Shown: piece after piece, positions 40,569 to 49,620 of the stretch
How the letters are laid out: every line of letters begins with the position of its first letter
Position numbering within the stretch: the first letter of the stretch is position 1
Assembly: GCA_046294265.1 (NCBI GenBank)
Contig: JBKBKC010000004.1
Coordinates: 62,001-126,000, forward strand
DNA: 64,000 bases
Origin: JBKBKC01 sp046294265
GTDB lineage: Bacteria > Pseudomonadota > Alphaproteobacteria > Rhodobacterales > Rhodobacteraceae
Direction: 5' to 3'
Program-made: the position numbers and the translations under genes
The notes under the pieces: generated by a model
Told to the model about the DNA's origin: nothing
What the model saw: the letters and a program-made list of their open reading frames with translations, nothing else
The model's database searches: none

Positions 40569-41942
40569 CTATTTCTTTGCCTTTTTCATCTGTTCCTTGA
40601 TGAAATCGCGCAGCGCGCCGTCCTTTTGGTAGGCCTTGATCACCTCATCGGCGAATTTCGCGGCGTCGTCCTTGGTTACGTCCCAGTTCTTGGCCACGTC
40701 ATCGAGGATCTTGCCCGCGCGCTTGTCCACGAGTTTCTTGAACCCCTCCTCGCCCGTCTTGTCGAGTTTCGATGGGTCGAGACCCAGCCCCTTGAACATC
40801 TCGGGCTTGACATGCTTGCTGGCGCTTTCGCCGAATTTCTTGAACTCGCTGCCCAGGATTTTCAGCCCTGCGCCCTTGATGAAGCTTTTCACGGCAGCCT
40901 CGGCCAGGTCTGACGCATCGAACTTTTTCTTGGGGTCGGCGAGGCCGGGCAGGCCGTTGATGCCGTCCTTCAGCATCTGCTGGGCGCCGCCGTTCAGGGA
41001 ATCGACCACCAGCTTTTTCATCGCCGGATGCGTGGCCTCCTTCAGCGCCGCCTTGGCGATGTCGTCCGTAATGTCCTTGGCCCCGCCGCCCTTCAGGATC
41101 AGGCCCACGGTGGCATCGCAGACGGTGGCCATGAACACGCTCGAAAGCCCCGCTTCGATGGCGTAGTTTGCCGTTTTCGAGGCCTTGTCCACCTCCTTGA
41201 GCACGGCGTCATAGGCCGCCACCCCGGCCGAGACGCCCACCTGCACCCCCCAGGACGACCCGCCGGTGGCAAAGGCCGCCGTGACCTGCAGGGTGAGCAC
41301 GCATCCGTCGCGGATCTTTTCCAGCTCTCGCACCAGCTGGCCGCCGCCCATGAACAGTTCGTCGCGATACTGGTCCATGTCGGCGAAGGCCTGGCGGATC
41401 GGGGCCGCGCGGCGCGAGATGTCGGCGGGGGTGAGGGCGCAGTCGCGGGCGTCCTTTTCCATGGCCTCCGCCGCCTTCACAGCCCCGACCATCGTGGCCT
41501 TCGACGGGAATTTCAGCCCCACCGCGACATCGACGAATTTCGACCAGAAGGCATTGTCCTTGCGCGCGCTGTCATGCGCTTCCCAATACATCATCGCCTC
41601 GTTGGCCATGCTGACATAGGGGCGCACCGCTTCGGCCGCGCGGGCGCCCGCGATGCGCTTGAGTTGGGCGAACTGCTCGCGGGTGACCCAGGCCTCCTTG
41701 CCATTGACCACGATGCGGGTACGCGGGATCAGCGCCTCTTTCATCGCGGCCATGGTTTTCTGGTCGGGCAGGCCCGAGGAATGGCCCACGTTCAGCTGGT
41801 CCTGCAGCAGCGCCATGGCGGTGCGGGTGTCTTCGTCATAGGTGCCGGTTTCCTTGATCTTGCCCTTGGGCAGGACCTGGTTCATCAGCTTTTGCAGGGA
41901 TTTCACCTCGGGTGACGAGGTGCCGAATTCGATCCTGGCCAT
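40569..41942 (-). CDS. Peptidoglycan-binding domain protein with hydrophobic/helical C-terminal part
   Basis: A 457-residue protein. The N-terminus (about residues 5-70) is a PG_binding_1 domain (SSPEVKSLQKLMNQVLPKGK, then DEDTRTAMALLQDQLN). The rest has no known family: a helical region with VSMANEAMMYWEAHDSARKD, a Gly/Ala/Ser-rich hydrophobic section at about 230-290 (VTAAFATGGSSWGVQVGVSA, then GLSSVFMATVCDATVG), and a Lys-rich helical tail ending FIKEQMKKAKK. There is no signal peptide, which is unusual for a peptidoglycan-binding protein and more like effectors delivered by an injection system. The start at 41942 follows GGGAGG (minus strand). Confidence 0.76.
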   Translation of the reverse strand: MARIEFGTSSPEVKSLQKLMNQVLPKGKIKETGTYDEDTRTAMALLQDQLNVGHSSGLPDQKTMAAMKEALIPRTRIVVNGKEAWVTREQFAQLKRIAGARAAEAVRPYVSMANEAMMYWEAHDSARKDNAFWSKFVDVAVGLKFPSKATMVGAVKAAEAMEKDARDCALTPADISRRAAPIRQAFADMDQYRDELFMGGGQLVRELEKIRDGCVLTLQVTAAFATGGSSWGVQVGVSAGVAAYDAVLKEVDKASKTANYAIEAGLSSVFMATVCDATVGLILKGGGAKDITDDIAKAALKEATHPAMKKLVVDSLNGGAQQMLKDGINGLPGLADPKKKFDASDLAEAAVKSFIKGAGLKILGSEFKKFGESASKHVKPEMFKGLGLDPSKLDKTGEEGFKKLVDKRAGKILDDVAKNWDVTKDDAAKFADEVIKAYQKDGALRDFIKEQMKKAKK

Positions 41943-42042
41943 CACGGCCTCCCGGAAAAAATGGGGCGCGACTCGGAAATGCATGGCCGCGCGGGAAATC
42001 TGGCACCTTCACGAACGCGTGACAAGGGCCGCGCGCCAACGC

Positions 42043-42672
42043 CTAATCCGCCGTGAAATGCCTCGGGAAAAAGGCCGCAGCGCTGGTCATCACCGTGGCG
42101 CGGGCCTCGGCCAGGTCATAGGCGTCGGCCATCGTCATCATGTCGAGCCAGACGCCCTCGGTCGTCACGCGCAGGATGCGGGCGATGCGCGTGGGGTTGC
42201 CGGAATACCCGTGTTCGGCGTTCATCCGGGCGCAGAGGGATTCGAGCGTGCGGTTATAGTGGGCATCATTCGCGCCGCAGCGTTCCTGATAGATCGGGCG
42301 GCTTTGCGCCTCGCCCCAGAAGGCGCACCAGGTTGACAGGCGGGCGGGCGTGCAGATGGCGGGGTTGAAATCGGCGCCGATCATGGCGGCGATCTGCGCC
42401 TCGGGTGCCGGGGGGGCGGCGGCCAGCGCCCCGGTCCAGTTCGCGCGGTATTCCTCGGCCAGATACAGCAGCGTTTCGAGGAGGAGCTTGTCCTTGCTCT
42501 GGAAATGAAAGTTCACCAGCCCGTGCGACAGGCCCGCCAGCCGCGCCACCTCGGTCAGCGTGGTGCGGGCAAAGCCGTGGCGGGCGATCACCTCGATGGT
42601 CGCCTCGATCAGCTGCACACGCCGCGCATCGCGGGGCTGCTTGCGGGAGGGTGGGGTGGCGTCGTTGGGCAT
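42043..42672 (-). CDS. TetR-family regulator, BetI-like
   Basis: A 209-residue repressor. The N-terminal helix-turn-helix reads LIEATIEVIARHGFARTTLT, then LSHGLVNFHFQSKDKLLLE, a close match to BetI-type TetR proteins of choline/betaine operons. The C-terminal ligand domain (STWCAFWGEAQSRP) also resembles BetI. The ATG at 42672 is the conserved start; the long upstream open frame is not coding. It is divergent from the 42.8-57.3 kb operon, with a palindromic operator candidate between. Confidence 0.86.
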   Translation of the reverse strand: MPNDATPPSRKQPRDARRVQLIEATIEVIARHGFARTTLTEVARLAGLSHGLVNFHFQSKDKLLLETLLYLAEEYRANWTGALAAAPPAPEAQIAAMIGADFNPAICTPARLSTWCAFWGEAQSRPIYQERCGANDAHYNRTLESLCARMNAEHGYSGNPTRIARILRVTTEGVWLDMMTMADAYDLAEARATVMTSAAAFFPRHFTAD

Positions 42673-42736
42673 CGGGGCCTCGGCTGCGTGTCCTCGTGTC
42701 TTATCGCAAATCGGGGGCGGGGAAAGGGTTTTGCTG

Positions 42737-42760
42737 TTCTGATTGACAGCACAGTCAGAA
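42737..42760. promoter_or_regulatory. Candidate TetR/BetI operator
   Basis: A 24-bp imperfect palindrome: TTCTGATTG, a 6-nt centre and CAGTCAGAA, with 8 of 9 arm positions complementary. It lies between the divergent tetR gene (42672) and the aminotransferase gene (42804), where an autoregulating repressor would bind. The right half-site CAGTCAGAAT recurs exactly at 50814-50823. Confidence 0.55.
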
Positions 42761-42803
42761 TAATGGGACGCTAAGGGCGACGAAGCAACAGCGCGAGCGC
42801 CGC

Positions 42804-44150
42804 ATGCCCCCGATTCCCCGCCGGAACCTGACCAAATCCCACGCGCAATTCCGAAAGGCGCTGACGCGCCTGCCGCTGGGGGTGGCCTCGACGTTCCGCT
42901 ACTGGGGGGATGACCGCACGATCTACGTCGATCACGGCAAGGGCGGCCGGACCTTCGACATCGACGGCAACGCCTATGTGGATTACCGGCTGGGCTATGG
43001 CCCGGCGATCCTGGGGTATGCCGACGACCGGGTGGATGCGGCGGCAATGCGGGGGATGCAGGTGGGTGGCGTGTTCGCCCTGTCCACCGAGATGGAGTTC
43101 ACCGTGGCCGAGCGGATCGCCCGGATGGTGCCTGCCGCCGAACTGGTGCGCTATTCCAATTCGGGCACCGAGGCGGTGATGGCGGCCCTGCGCCTTGCCC
43201 GCGCGCATACCGGGCGCGACAGCTATCTGCTGGTGGAAGGGGGCTATCACGGCCTGTTCGACGCCGCGATGTGGATGGCCAACATGGACGCCTGGGAGCG
43301 CGGGTCGAACGGCGCCCCCGAGGTGGTGTCTTACGGCAAGGGCATTCCCCGGACGTTGAAGGAGCTGGCGCATCTGGTGCCGATGAACGACAGCGAGCGG
43401 CTGGAGGATACCTTCCGCAAGCATGGCGACACGCTGGCCGCCATGCTGATCGAGCCGATCCAGGGCAACTGCTGCGGCATCACCGCGCGCGCCGATTATG
43501 TGCGGCTGGCGCGGGATTTGTGCGACCGCTACGGGGTGCTCTTGATCATCGACGAGGTGAAGACGGGCTTCCGCGTGGGCCGGGGCGGCATTCAGGGCAT
43601 CATGGGCGTGCAGCCCGACATCACCACCTTCGCCAAGGCCATGGCCAACGGATACCCCATCGCCGTGGTGGCGGGGCGCGAAACGGTGATGCGCACCTTC
43701 CGCCATGGCGGGGCGAGCCACGGCGGCACCTATACCGCGCATTCCGTCAGCCTCGCCGCCGCCAATGAATGCCTGCGCATCCTCGATGAAACGCCCGCGC
43801 TGGAGACGCTGGCGGGGTATGGTGAGCGCCTGAAGGCGGGGATCAGCCGCATCCTCGATGCGCGCGGGATCGTGCATTCCTACACCGGGCATCCGTCGAT
43901 GTTCGGCCTGTTTTTCGCGCCCGAACCGCCCGACAACTACCGCGACTGGAAAACCTCGGACTACAGTTTCTACGACCGCATGGCCTATTTCCTGCATGAT
44001 CTGGGCGTGATCTGCGAACCCGACAGCCGCGAGCCCTGGTTCATGTGCGAGGCGCACGGGCTGGACGAGACCTGCCTGACCGACACCCTGCGCGCGGTGG
44101 AAACCGCCATCGACCTGACGCTGGAGCATGTCGAGGCCGCCGCCGAATGA
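42804..44150 (+). CDS. Class III PLP-dependent aminotransferase
   Basis: A 448-residue fold-type I aminotransferase of the glutamate-1-semialdehyde/omega-aminotransferase group. The substrate/PLP segments YSNSGTEAVMAALRLARAHT, EGGYHGLFD, and LLIIDEVKTGFRVG are intact, and the Schiff-base Lys is in DITTFAKAMANGYP. The operon around it suggests transamination of an amine generated from the imported compound. It overlaps the next gene by 4 bp (ATGA). Confidence 0.88.
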   Translation: MPPIPRRNLTKSHAQFRKALTRLPLGVASTFRYWGDDRTIYVDHGKGGRTFDIDGNAYVDYRLGYGPAILGYADDRVDAAAMRGMQVGGVFALSTEMEFTVAERIARMVPAAELVRYSNSGTEAVMAALRLARAHTGRDSYLLVEGGYHGLFDAAMWMANMDAWERGSNGAPEVVSYGKGIPRTLKELAHLVPMNDSERLEDTFRKHGDTLAAMLIEPIQGNCCGITARADYVRLARDLCDRYGVLLIIDEVKTGFRVGRGGIQGIMGVQPDITTFAKAMANGYPIAVVAGRETVMRTFRHGGASHGGTYTAHSVSLAAANECLRILDETPALETLAGYGERLKAGISRILDARGIVHSYTGHPSMFGLFFAPEPPDNYRDWKTSDYSFYDRMAYFLHDLGVICEPDSREPWFMCEAHGLDETCLTDTLRAVETAIDLTLEHVEAAAE

Positions 44151-45760
44151 GCCTTGATGCCGTCATCGTGGGGGCGGGGCACAACGGCCTGGTGGCGGCC
44201 TGCTATCTCGCCCGCGCGGGGCTGCGTGTGTGCGTGGTGGAAAAGAACGACTGGATCGGCGGTGCGGCGGTCAGCCGCGAATTGTATCCCGGCTTCACCT
44301 ATTCCAACTGTTCCTATGTCAACAGCCTGTTCCGCCCCGAGATCATGCGCGATCTGGACCTCGCGCGCCACGGCTTGCAGATTTTGCCCTATGAGGGCGG
44401 CGCGCTGCTGACCGGGCAGGGATACCTGGGGATGCACCGCGACCATGACGTCAACCGGCGCGAGATCGCGCGCCACTCCCCCCGCGATGCCGAGGCCTAT
44501 GACCTTTATGCCCGCGACGTGCTGCGCCATTGTCGGTTCATCCGGCCCCTCCTGATGCGCACGCCCCCCGATCCCGCGCGCTTCCGCCCCCGCGACCTGG
44601 GCGAACTGATCTGGCTGGGCCGCCACATCTCGGGCCTGTCGGAGCGCGCGGTTTGCGACATGATCCGGTTCTGGACCATGTCGATCTCGGATTTCCTGGA
44701 CGGGTATTTCGAGAACCCGGCGGTGAAGGCCTATCAGGCGGTCGGCGCGATCATTGGCACGGCGCTGGGGCCGATGTCGCACGGCACGGCCTATGTTCTG
44801 TTGCATCACGCGATGGGGGATGTGGACGGCAACGTGGGCGCCTGGGGCTATGCGCGGGGCGGGATGGGGGCGATCACGCAGGCCCTGGCCGCGTCCCTGC
44901 GGGCCTCGGGCGGGGACATCCGCACCGGGGCGGGGGTGGAGCGTGTGCTGGTCGAAGGCGGGCGCGCGCGGGGCGTGCTGCTGGAAGGGGGCGACGAGAT
45001 CCGGGCGGCGCGGGTTCTGTCCAACATGGACGTGCGGCGCACTTTCCTGCGGCATGTGGATGAACGCGAGGTGCCGGGCGAGTTTATGGCGCGGGTGAAG
45101 CGGTTCAAGACGCGGGGATCGTCGGGCAAGCTGAACATCGCGTTGGACCGCGCGCCGCGCTTCACCGCGCTGCCGGAGGATGCGCCATACATCAAGGGTG
45201 ATCTGCACTTCACCCCCACCATCGCGGCGATGGAACGCGCCTATGACGATTGGAAGGCCGGCACCTTCAGCGCCGATCCGTTCCAGGACGTGATGATCCC
45301 CACGATGATCGACCCGACGATGGCGCCTGCGGGAAAGCACTTCATGTCCTGCTTCGTGCAATACGCGCCGCCGAAAATCCGGGGCGCCGACTGGTCCGAT
45401 GCCGACCGCGACGCCTTTGGCCGCACCTGCATCGACCAGATCGAGGCCCATGCGCCGGGCTTTCGCGCATCCATCCTGCATGTCGAGGTGCGCACCCCGC
45501 GCGAGCTGGAGGCCGAGGTGGGTCTGACCGAGGGCAACATCTTCCAGGGCGAGCTGACCTTTGACCAGCTTCTGTTCAACCGCCCCGTGCCCGGATACGC
45601 GCAATACCGCACCCCGGTGCGCGACCTTTACCTTTGCGGGTCCTCCACCCATCCGGGCGGCGGCGTGATGGGGGCACCGGGGCGCAATGCCGCGCGCGAG
45701 GTGCTGCGCGACATGCGCCGCGCCCCAAAGGACATGCGCGATGCCTATGCCGTCTTTTGA
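44147..45760 (+). CDS. FAD/NAD(P)-dependent oxidoreductase, phytoene-desaturase-like (1)
   Basis: A 537-residue flavoprotein of the CrtI-like amine-oxidase superfamily. The dinucleotide site is VIVGAGHNGLVAACYLARAG with VVEKNDWIGG, and the C-terminal FAD motif is YLCGSSTHPGGGVMGAPGRN. CrtI-like proteins outside carotenoid loci oxidise C-C or C-N bonds. The ATG at 44147 overlaps the previous stop; the upstream frame is not coding. A second, diverged member follows directly, suggesting a heteromeric or sequential pair. Confidence 0.87.
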   Translation: MSLDAVIVGAGHNGLVAACYLARAGLRVCVVEKNDWIGGAAVSRELYPGFTYSNCSYVNSLFRPEIMRDLDLARHGLQILPYEGGALLTGQGYLGMHRDHDVNRREIARHSPRDAEAYDLYARDVLRHCRFIRPLLMRTPPDPARFRPRDLGELIWLGRHISGLSERAVCDMIRFWTMSISDFLDGYFENPAVKAYQAVGAIIGTALGPMSHGTAYVLLHHAMGDVDGNVGAWGYARGGMGAITQALAASLRASGGDIRTGAGVERVLVEGGRARGVLLEGGDEIRAARVLSNMDVRRTFLRHVDEREVPGEFMARVKRFKTRGSSGKLNIALDRAPRFTALPEDAPYIKGDLHFTPTIAAMERAYDDWKAGTFSADPFQDVMIPTMIDPTMAPAGKHFMSCFVQYAPPKIRGADWSDADRDAFGRTCIDQIEAHAPGFRASILHVEVRTPRELEAEVGLTEGNIFQGELTFDQLLFNRPVPGYAQYRTPVRDLYLCGSSTHPGGGVMGAPGRNAAREVLRDMRRAPKDMRDAYAVF

Positions 45761-47300
45761 TGCCATCGTCATCGGCGCGGGGCCGAACGGCCTGGCCGCC
45801 GCCCATGCGCTGCGGGGGCAGGGGCGTGATGTGCTGCTTTTGGACGATGCGCCCGTGCCGGGGGGCGGGGCCAGCGGGCGGGGGGCGTTTGCGCCGGGGT
45901 TTCCGGCACCCCCGCTGGCGCATCTGGCGTTCCAGCTGGACCCGCGCGTGGCGGCGGGGATGCGGCTGGCCGAGCATGGGCTGGACTGGATCACCACCGA
46001 CCTTGCCACCACCGCCCTGTCCGACACCGGCGCGCATCTGGTGCTGTCGGGGCCCGCGGGCGCGATGGTCGAGGGCGTGTCGCCCGAGGACCGCGCCGCC
46101 TGGGCCGCGCTGCGCGCCCGGCTGATGAGGTTCGCGCAAGTGCTGGGCCCCTTCCGCCGGATGCCGCCGCCGCGGCTGGCGCGGCGGGCGGGCAATGACT
46201 GGGGACGGCTTTTGCGGGCAGCGGCCAAGGTGCGGATGATCGGCACGGCCGAATTCCGCGAGCTGCTGCGGATGCTGCTGACCAACGTGCATGACACCCT
46301 GAACGATGAGCTGACCGACCCGCGCCTGAAGGGGGTGCTGGCGTTTGATGCGACCTTGGGCACCTGGCTCGCCCCCCGGTCGCCCAATTCGCTGATCCTG
46401 TGGCTTGACCGGCTGGCCGGGCAGGCGGGGGGCGTGCAGGGGGCGCTGGGCCTGCCCAAGGGCGGTGTGGGGGCGATTGCCGCCGCCATGGCGCGGTCGG
46501 CGCAGGCGGCTGGTGTGGTGGTGCGCGCGGATGCGCGGGCGGCGCGGGTGCTGGTGGAGGGGGACCGCGCGCGCGGCGTGGCTCTGGCCTCGGGCGAAGA
46601 GATCGCGGCGGGGCTGGTCGTGTCGGCGATCAGCCCGAAGGACACGCTGCTGTCGCTGGTGGGCCCGCGCCATCTGGACGCCGGGATGACGGCGCGCATG
46701 GCGCATCAAAAGGCGCGGGGGGCGGCGGCCAAGCTGCATCTGGCGCTGACGGGCCTGCCGGATTTCCGGGGTGCCGACCCGGCAACGCGGCTGGTCATCG
46801 CGCCCTCCGAGGAGGATGTGGAGCACGCCTTCAACCCGGTGAAATACGGTCAGGTCCCCGAGGCGCCGGTGATGGAGGTGGTGATCCCTTCCGTGCATGA
46901 ACCCGGCCATGCACCGCCCGGGCAGCACCTGCTGTCGGCCATCGTGCAATATGCGCCCCATGACCCGGTGGACGGCCATGATGCCGCGCGGGTGGCGATG
47001 CTGGCCGCCACCATGGCGCAGCTGGAGCGCCATGCGCCGGGGATCGGCGCGCTGGTGTCCCATGCCGAGATGCTGATGCCCCATGACATTCAGGCGCGCT
47101 GGGGGATGCCGGGGGGCAACTGGCACCATGGCGAGCTGAGCGTCGAGCAGATGCTGTTCCTGCGCCCCCTGCCGGAGCTTGCGCAATACCGCACGCCGGT
47201 TCAGGGGCTGTGGCTGGCGTCCGCCGGGTGCCATCCGGGGGGCGGGATTTCGGGTGCGGCAGGCTGGAACGCGGCCGAAGCCATCGGGAGGGCGCGATGA
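45741..47300 (+). CDS. FAD/NAD(P)-dependent oxidoreductase, phytoene-desaturase-like (2)
   Basis: A 519-residue paralogue of the preceding protein. The dinucleotide site is IVIGAGPNGLAAAHALRGQG with DDAPVPGGGASG, and the C-terminal FAD motif is LASAGCHPGGGISGAAGWNA. It begins 20 bp before the end of the first oxidoreductase gene, with AAGGA 8 bp before the ATG at 45741; an ATG at 45747 is also possible. Two CrtI-like genes in tandem with Rieske oxygenases are unusual. Confidence 0.86.
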   Translation: MPMPSFDAIVIGAGPNGLAAAHALRGQGRDVLLLDDAPVPGGGASGRGAFAPGFPAPPLAHLAFQLDPRVAAGMRLAEHGLDWITTDLATTALSDTGAHLVLSGPAGAMVEGVSPEDRAAWAALRARLMRFAQVLGPFRRMPPPRLARRAGNDWGRLLRAAAKVRMIGTAEFRELLRMLLTNVHDTLNDELTDPRLKGVLAFDATLGTWLAPRSPNSLILWLDRLAGQAGGVQGALGLPKGGVGAIAAAMARSAQAAGVVVRADARAARVLVEGDRARGVALASGEEIAAGLVVSAISPKDTLLSLVGPRHLDAGMTARMAHQKARGAAAKLHLALTGLPDFRGADPATRLVIAPSEEDVEHAFNPVKYGQVPEAPVMEVVIPSVHEPGHAPPGQHLLSAIVQYAPHDPVDGHDAARVAMLAATMAQLERHAPGIGALVSHAEMLMPHDIQARWGMPGGNWHHGELSVEQMLFLRPLPELAQYRTPVQGLWLASAGCHPGGGISGAAGWNAAEAIGRAR

Positions 47301-48481
47301 TCCCGCTCAGGCACTATGAAACCCCGCTGATGACCACGCCGTTTCACGCGCGCACCTTCGCCCATTGCCGCACGCATCGCTGGGGCCCCTGGGCCGGATA
47401 CGCCACCGTCCTGACCTATGAGGACACGGCGATGGAGTATTCGGCGATCCGCAACGCCGCCTCGCTCTATGACCTCTGCCCGATGATCAAGTATCGCATC
47501 AGGGGGCCCGGGGCTGTGGCGATGCTGGACCGGCTGACCCTGCGCAATGTGGGCAAGCTGGCGGTGGGGGTGGTGCACTACACCGCCTGGTGCGATGACG
47601 ACGGCAAGCTGGTGGATGACGGCACGCTGTTCCGGCTGGGGCGCGACGAGTTCCGCCTGTGCTGTCAGGAACGCCACCTGCCCTGGCTTTTGGACAGCGC
47701 GCGGGGGTTCGACTGCACCGTGACGGATGAGACGGAGGCGGTGGCGGCCCTGTCGCTGCAAGGGCCGACCTCGGCCGAGGTGCTGCGGCGGGCGGGGTTC
47801 GACATCGACGCGCTGCGGCCCTTCCGCATGACCGATTTCCCGTTCGAAGGCGGCCGCCTGATGGTGTCGCGCACCGGGTTCACCGGCGATCTGGGCTATG
47901 AGCTGTGGACCACGCCCGCGCTTGCGCTGCCGCTCTGGGATCATCTGATGGCGCAGGGCGCGCCCCTGGGCCTGCGCCCCGTGGGGTCCGAGGCGTTGAA
48001 CATCGCGCGGCTGGAGGCGGGGTTCATCCTGACCCAAGCCGATTTCACCCCCGCCCCGCAGGCGGTGCGCGAGGATCGCGCGCGCTCGCCGCTGGAGATG
48101 GGGCTCGACTGGATGATCGACTGGGACAGGGGCCATTTCACCGGCCGCCGCGCCCTGCTGCGCGAACGCGCGGAGGGGTCGCGCTGGGCCTTTGTGGGGC
48201 TGGAGATTGCGGGGAATGTTTCGGCCGAGGGCGCGATCCTTTACCACGCCAAACGGCGCGAGGTGGGGGTGTTTACCGGCGCCTGCTGGTCGCCGATCCT
48301 GAAGGCCAGCATCGCGCTGGCGCAGGTGGAGCGGCGTTATGCGCAGGGCGGGAACCTCTGGGCCGAGATCTATGCCATGCGCGAATTGCACTATGCCAAG
48401 CTGATGATGCGCGCCCGCGTGGTTCCCCGGCCCTTTCACGGCCCCGACCGCCGCCGCGCCACACCTCCGGGGAGGTTCTGA
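47297..48481 (+). CDS. Aminomethyltransferase (GcvT-like) folate-dependent protein
   Basis: A 394-residue protein of the GcvT/sarcosine-dehydrogenase C-terminal fold, which transfers one-carbon units to tetrahydrofolate. The N-terminal domain (LYDLCPMIKYRIRGPGAVAM, VVHYTAWCDDDGKLVDDGTL) and the central FTGDLGYELW block match GcvT-type proteins that demethylate N-methyl substrates. The C-terminal barrel includes GNVSAEGAIL. It overlaps neighbours on both sides, so it is cotranscribed with the Rieske genes. A demethylation step in the pathway is inferred. Confidence 0.86.
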   Translation: MIPLRHYETPLMTTPFHARTFAHCRTHRWGPWAGYATVLTYEDTAMEYSAIRNAASLYDLCPMIKYRIRGPGAVAMLDRLTLRNVGKLAVGVVHYTAWCDDDGKLVDDGTLFRLGRDEFRLCCQERHLPWLLDSARGFDCTVTDETEAVAALSLQGPTSAEVLRRAGFDIDALRPFRMTDFPFEGGRLMVSRTGFTGDLGYELWTTPALALPLWDHLMAQGAPLGLRPVGSEALNIARLEAGFILTQADFTPAPQAVREDRARSPLEMGLDWMIDWDRGHFTGRRALLRERAEGSRWAFVGLEIAGNVSAEGAILYHAKRREVGVFTGACWSPILKASIALAQVERRYAQGGNLWAEIYAMRELHYAKLMMRARVVPRPFHGPDRRRATPPGRF

Positions 48482-49620
48482 TGGGACTAGACCGCCACCC
48501 TGCGTCGCCCCGCCTCGACCATTGCCCCGAGACGCTGCCGCGCGAGGCCTATGTCTCGCTCGACTGGCACGCGCGCGAGATGCGGGCGGTGTTTGGCCGA
48601 GCCTGGATCATGGCCGGGCGGCTGGCCGACATGGAGCCCGGCACGATGCGGCGGGTGCAGTTGGGCGATGCGCCGGTGGTGCTTTGCCGAAGCGCCGAGG
48701 GGGCGCTGTCGGCCTTTCACAACACCTGCCGCCACCGGGGGGCGGAGCTTTGCCGGGGCGAGGTGGAGCCGCTGGGCCGCCTGATCGCCTGCCCCTATCA
48801 CGCCTGGGCCTATGCGGCGGATGACGGGCGGCTGGTCAGCACCGCCCATGCCCGTCCCACCCCCGATTTCGCCCTCGCCGATCACGGGCTTCATCCGGTT
48901 GCCGTGCAGGTCTGGAACGGGTTCGTGTTCCTTTCGGCCGCGGCCGACCCGCCCCACCTTCGCGCCGATGTGGCCCTGACCTCGCTGGACAACTGGCCGA
49001 TGGACGGCCTTGTGACCGGCCATCGCTGGGTGACCGAGATCGGCAGCAACTGGAAGGTGTTCTGGGAAAACTATTCGGAATGCCTGCACTGCCCCGGCAT
49101 CCACCCGGAACTCAGTGACCTTGTGCCGGTCTATCGTCAGGGGATCATGGGCGCGAATGAGGCGCTGGGCTGGACGCCGGACGCGCCGCCCGTGCCCGGC
49201 CTCAAGCCCGGTGTGCAAAGCTGGACCCTGACGGGCGCGCCCTGTGGGCCGGTGTTTCCCGGCCTGACCGAGGCCGAGCGGGACAGCGGGCACAGCTTCG
49301 TCACCTTCTGGCCCACGGCCTATGTCGTGGCGCATGTCGATTATGTGCGCGCCGTGCGGCTGGAGCCGTTGGGGCCCGACCGCACCCGCCTGACCGCCGA
49401 ATGGTATTTCCCGCCCGAAACGCTGGCGCAGCCGGGCTTTGACGCCGAGGCCGTGGCGGCCTTTCCCAAGATCGTGATGGCGCAGGATGCCGCGGCGGCC
49501 GAGATGAACCAGCGCGGCCTTACCTCGCCCGCCCACACAAGGGGCCGCCTGATGCCCGAGGAATACGAGATTGCACGCTTTCACCGCTGGGTGATGCGGC
49601 ATCTGGAGGGTGCCCCGTGA
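48481..49620 (+). CDS. Rieske non-haem iron oxygenase, betaine/choline-monooxygenase type (1)
   Basis: A 379-residue oxygenase large subunit. The Rieske [2Fe-2S] ligands are in NTCRHRGAELC and ACPYHAWAY. The mononuclear iron motif lies in NWKVFWENYSECLHCPGIHP, the pattern of GbcA/CMO-type oxygenases that oxidise glycine betaine, choline and related quaternary amines. The gene shares its first base with the previous stop (TGATG) and overlaps the next by 4 bp. No dedicated reductase gene is in the operon. Confidence 0.89.
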   Translation: MGLDRHPASPRLDHCPETLPREAYVSLDWHAREMRAVFGRAWIMAGRLADMEPGTMRRVQLGDAPVVLCRSAEGALSAFHNTCRHRGAELCRGEVEPLGRLIACPYHAWAYAADDGRLVSTAHARPTPDFALADHGLHPVAVQVWNGFVFLSAAADPPHLRADVALTSLDNWPMDGLVTGHRWVTEIGSNWKVFWENYSECLHCPGIHPELSDLVPVYRQGIMGANEALGWTPDAPPVPGLKPGVQSWTLTGAPCGPVFPGLTEAERDSGHSFVTFWPTAYVVAHVDYVRAVRLEPLGPDRTRLTAEWYFPPETLAQPGFDAEAVAAFPKIVMAQDAAAAEMNQRGLTSPAHTRGRLMPEEYEIARFHRWVMRHLEGAP

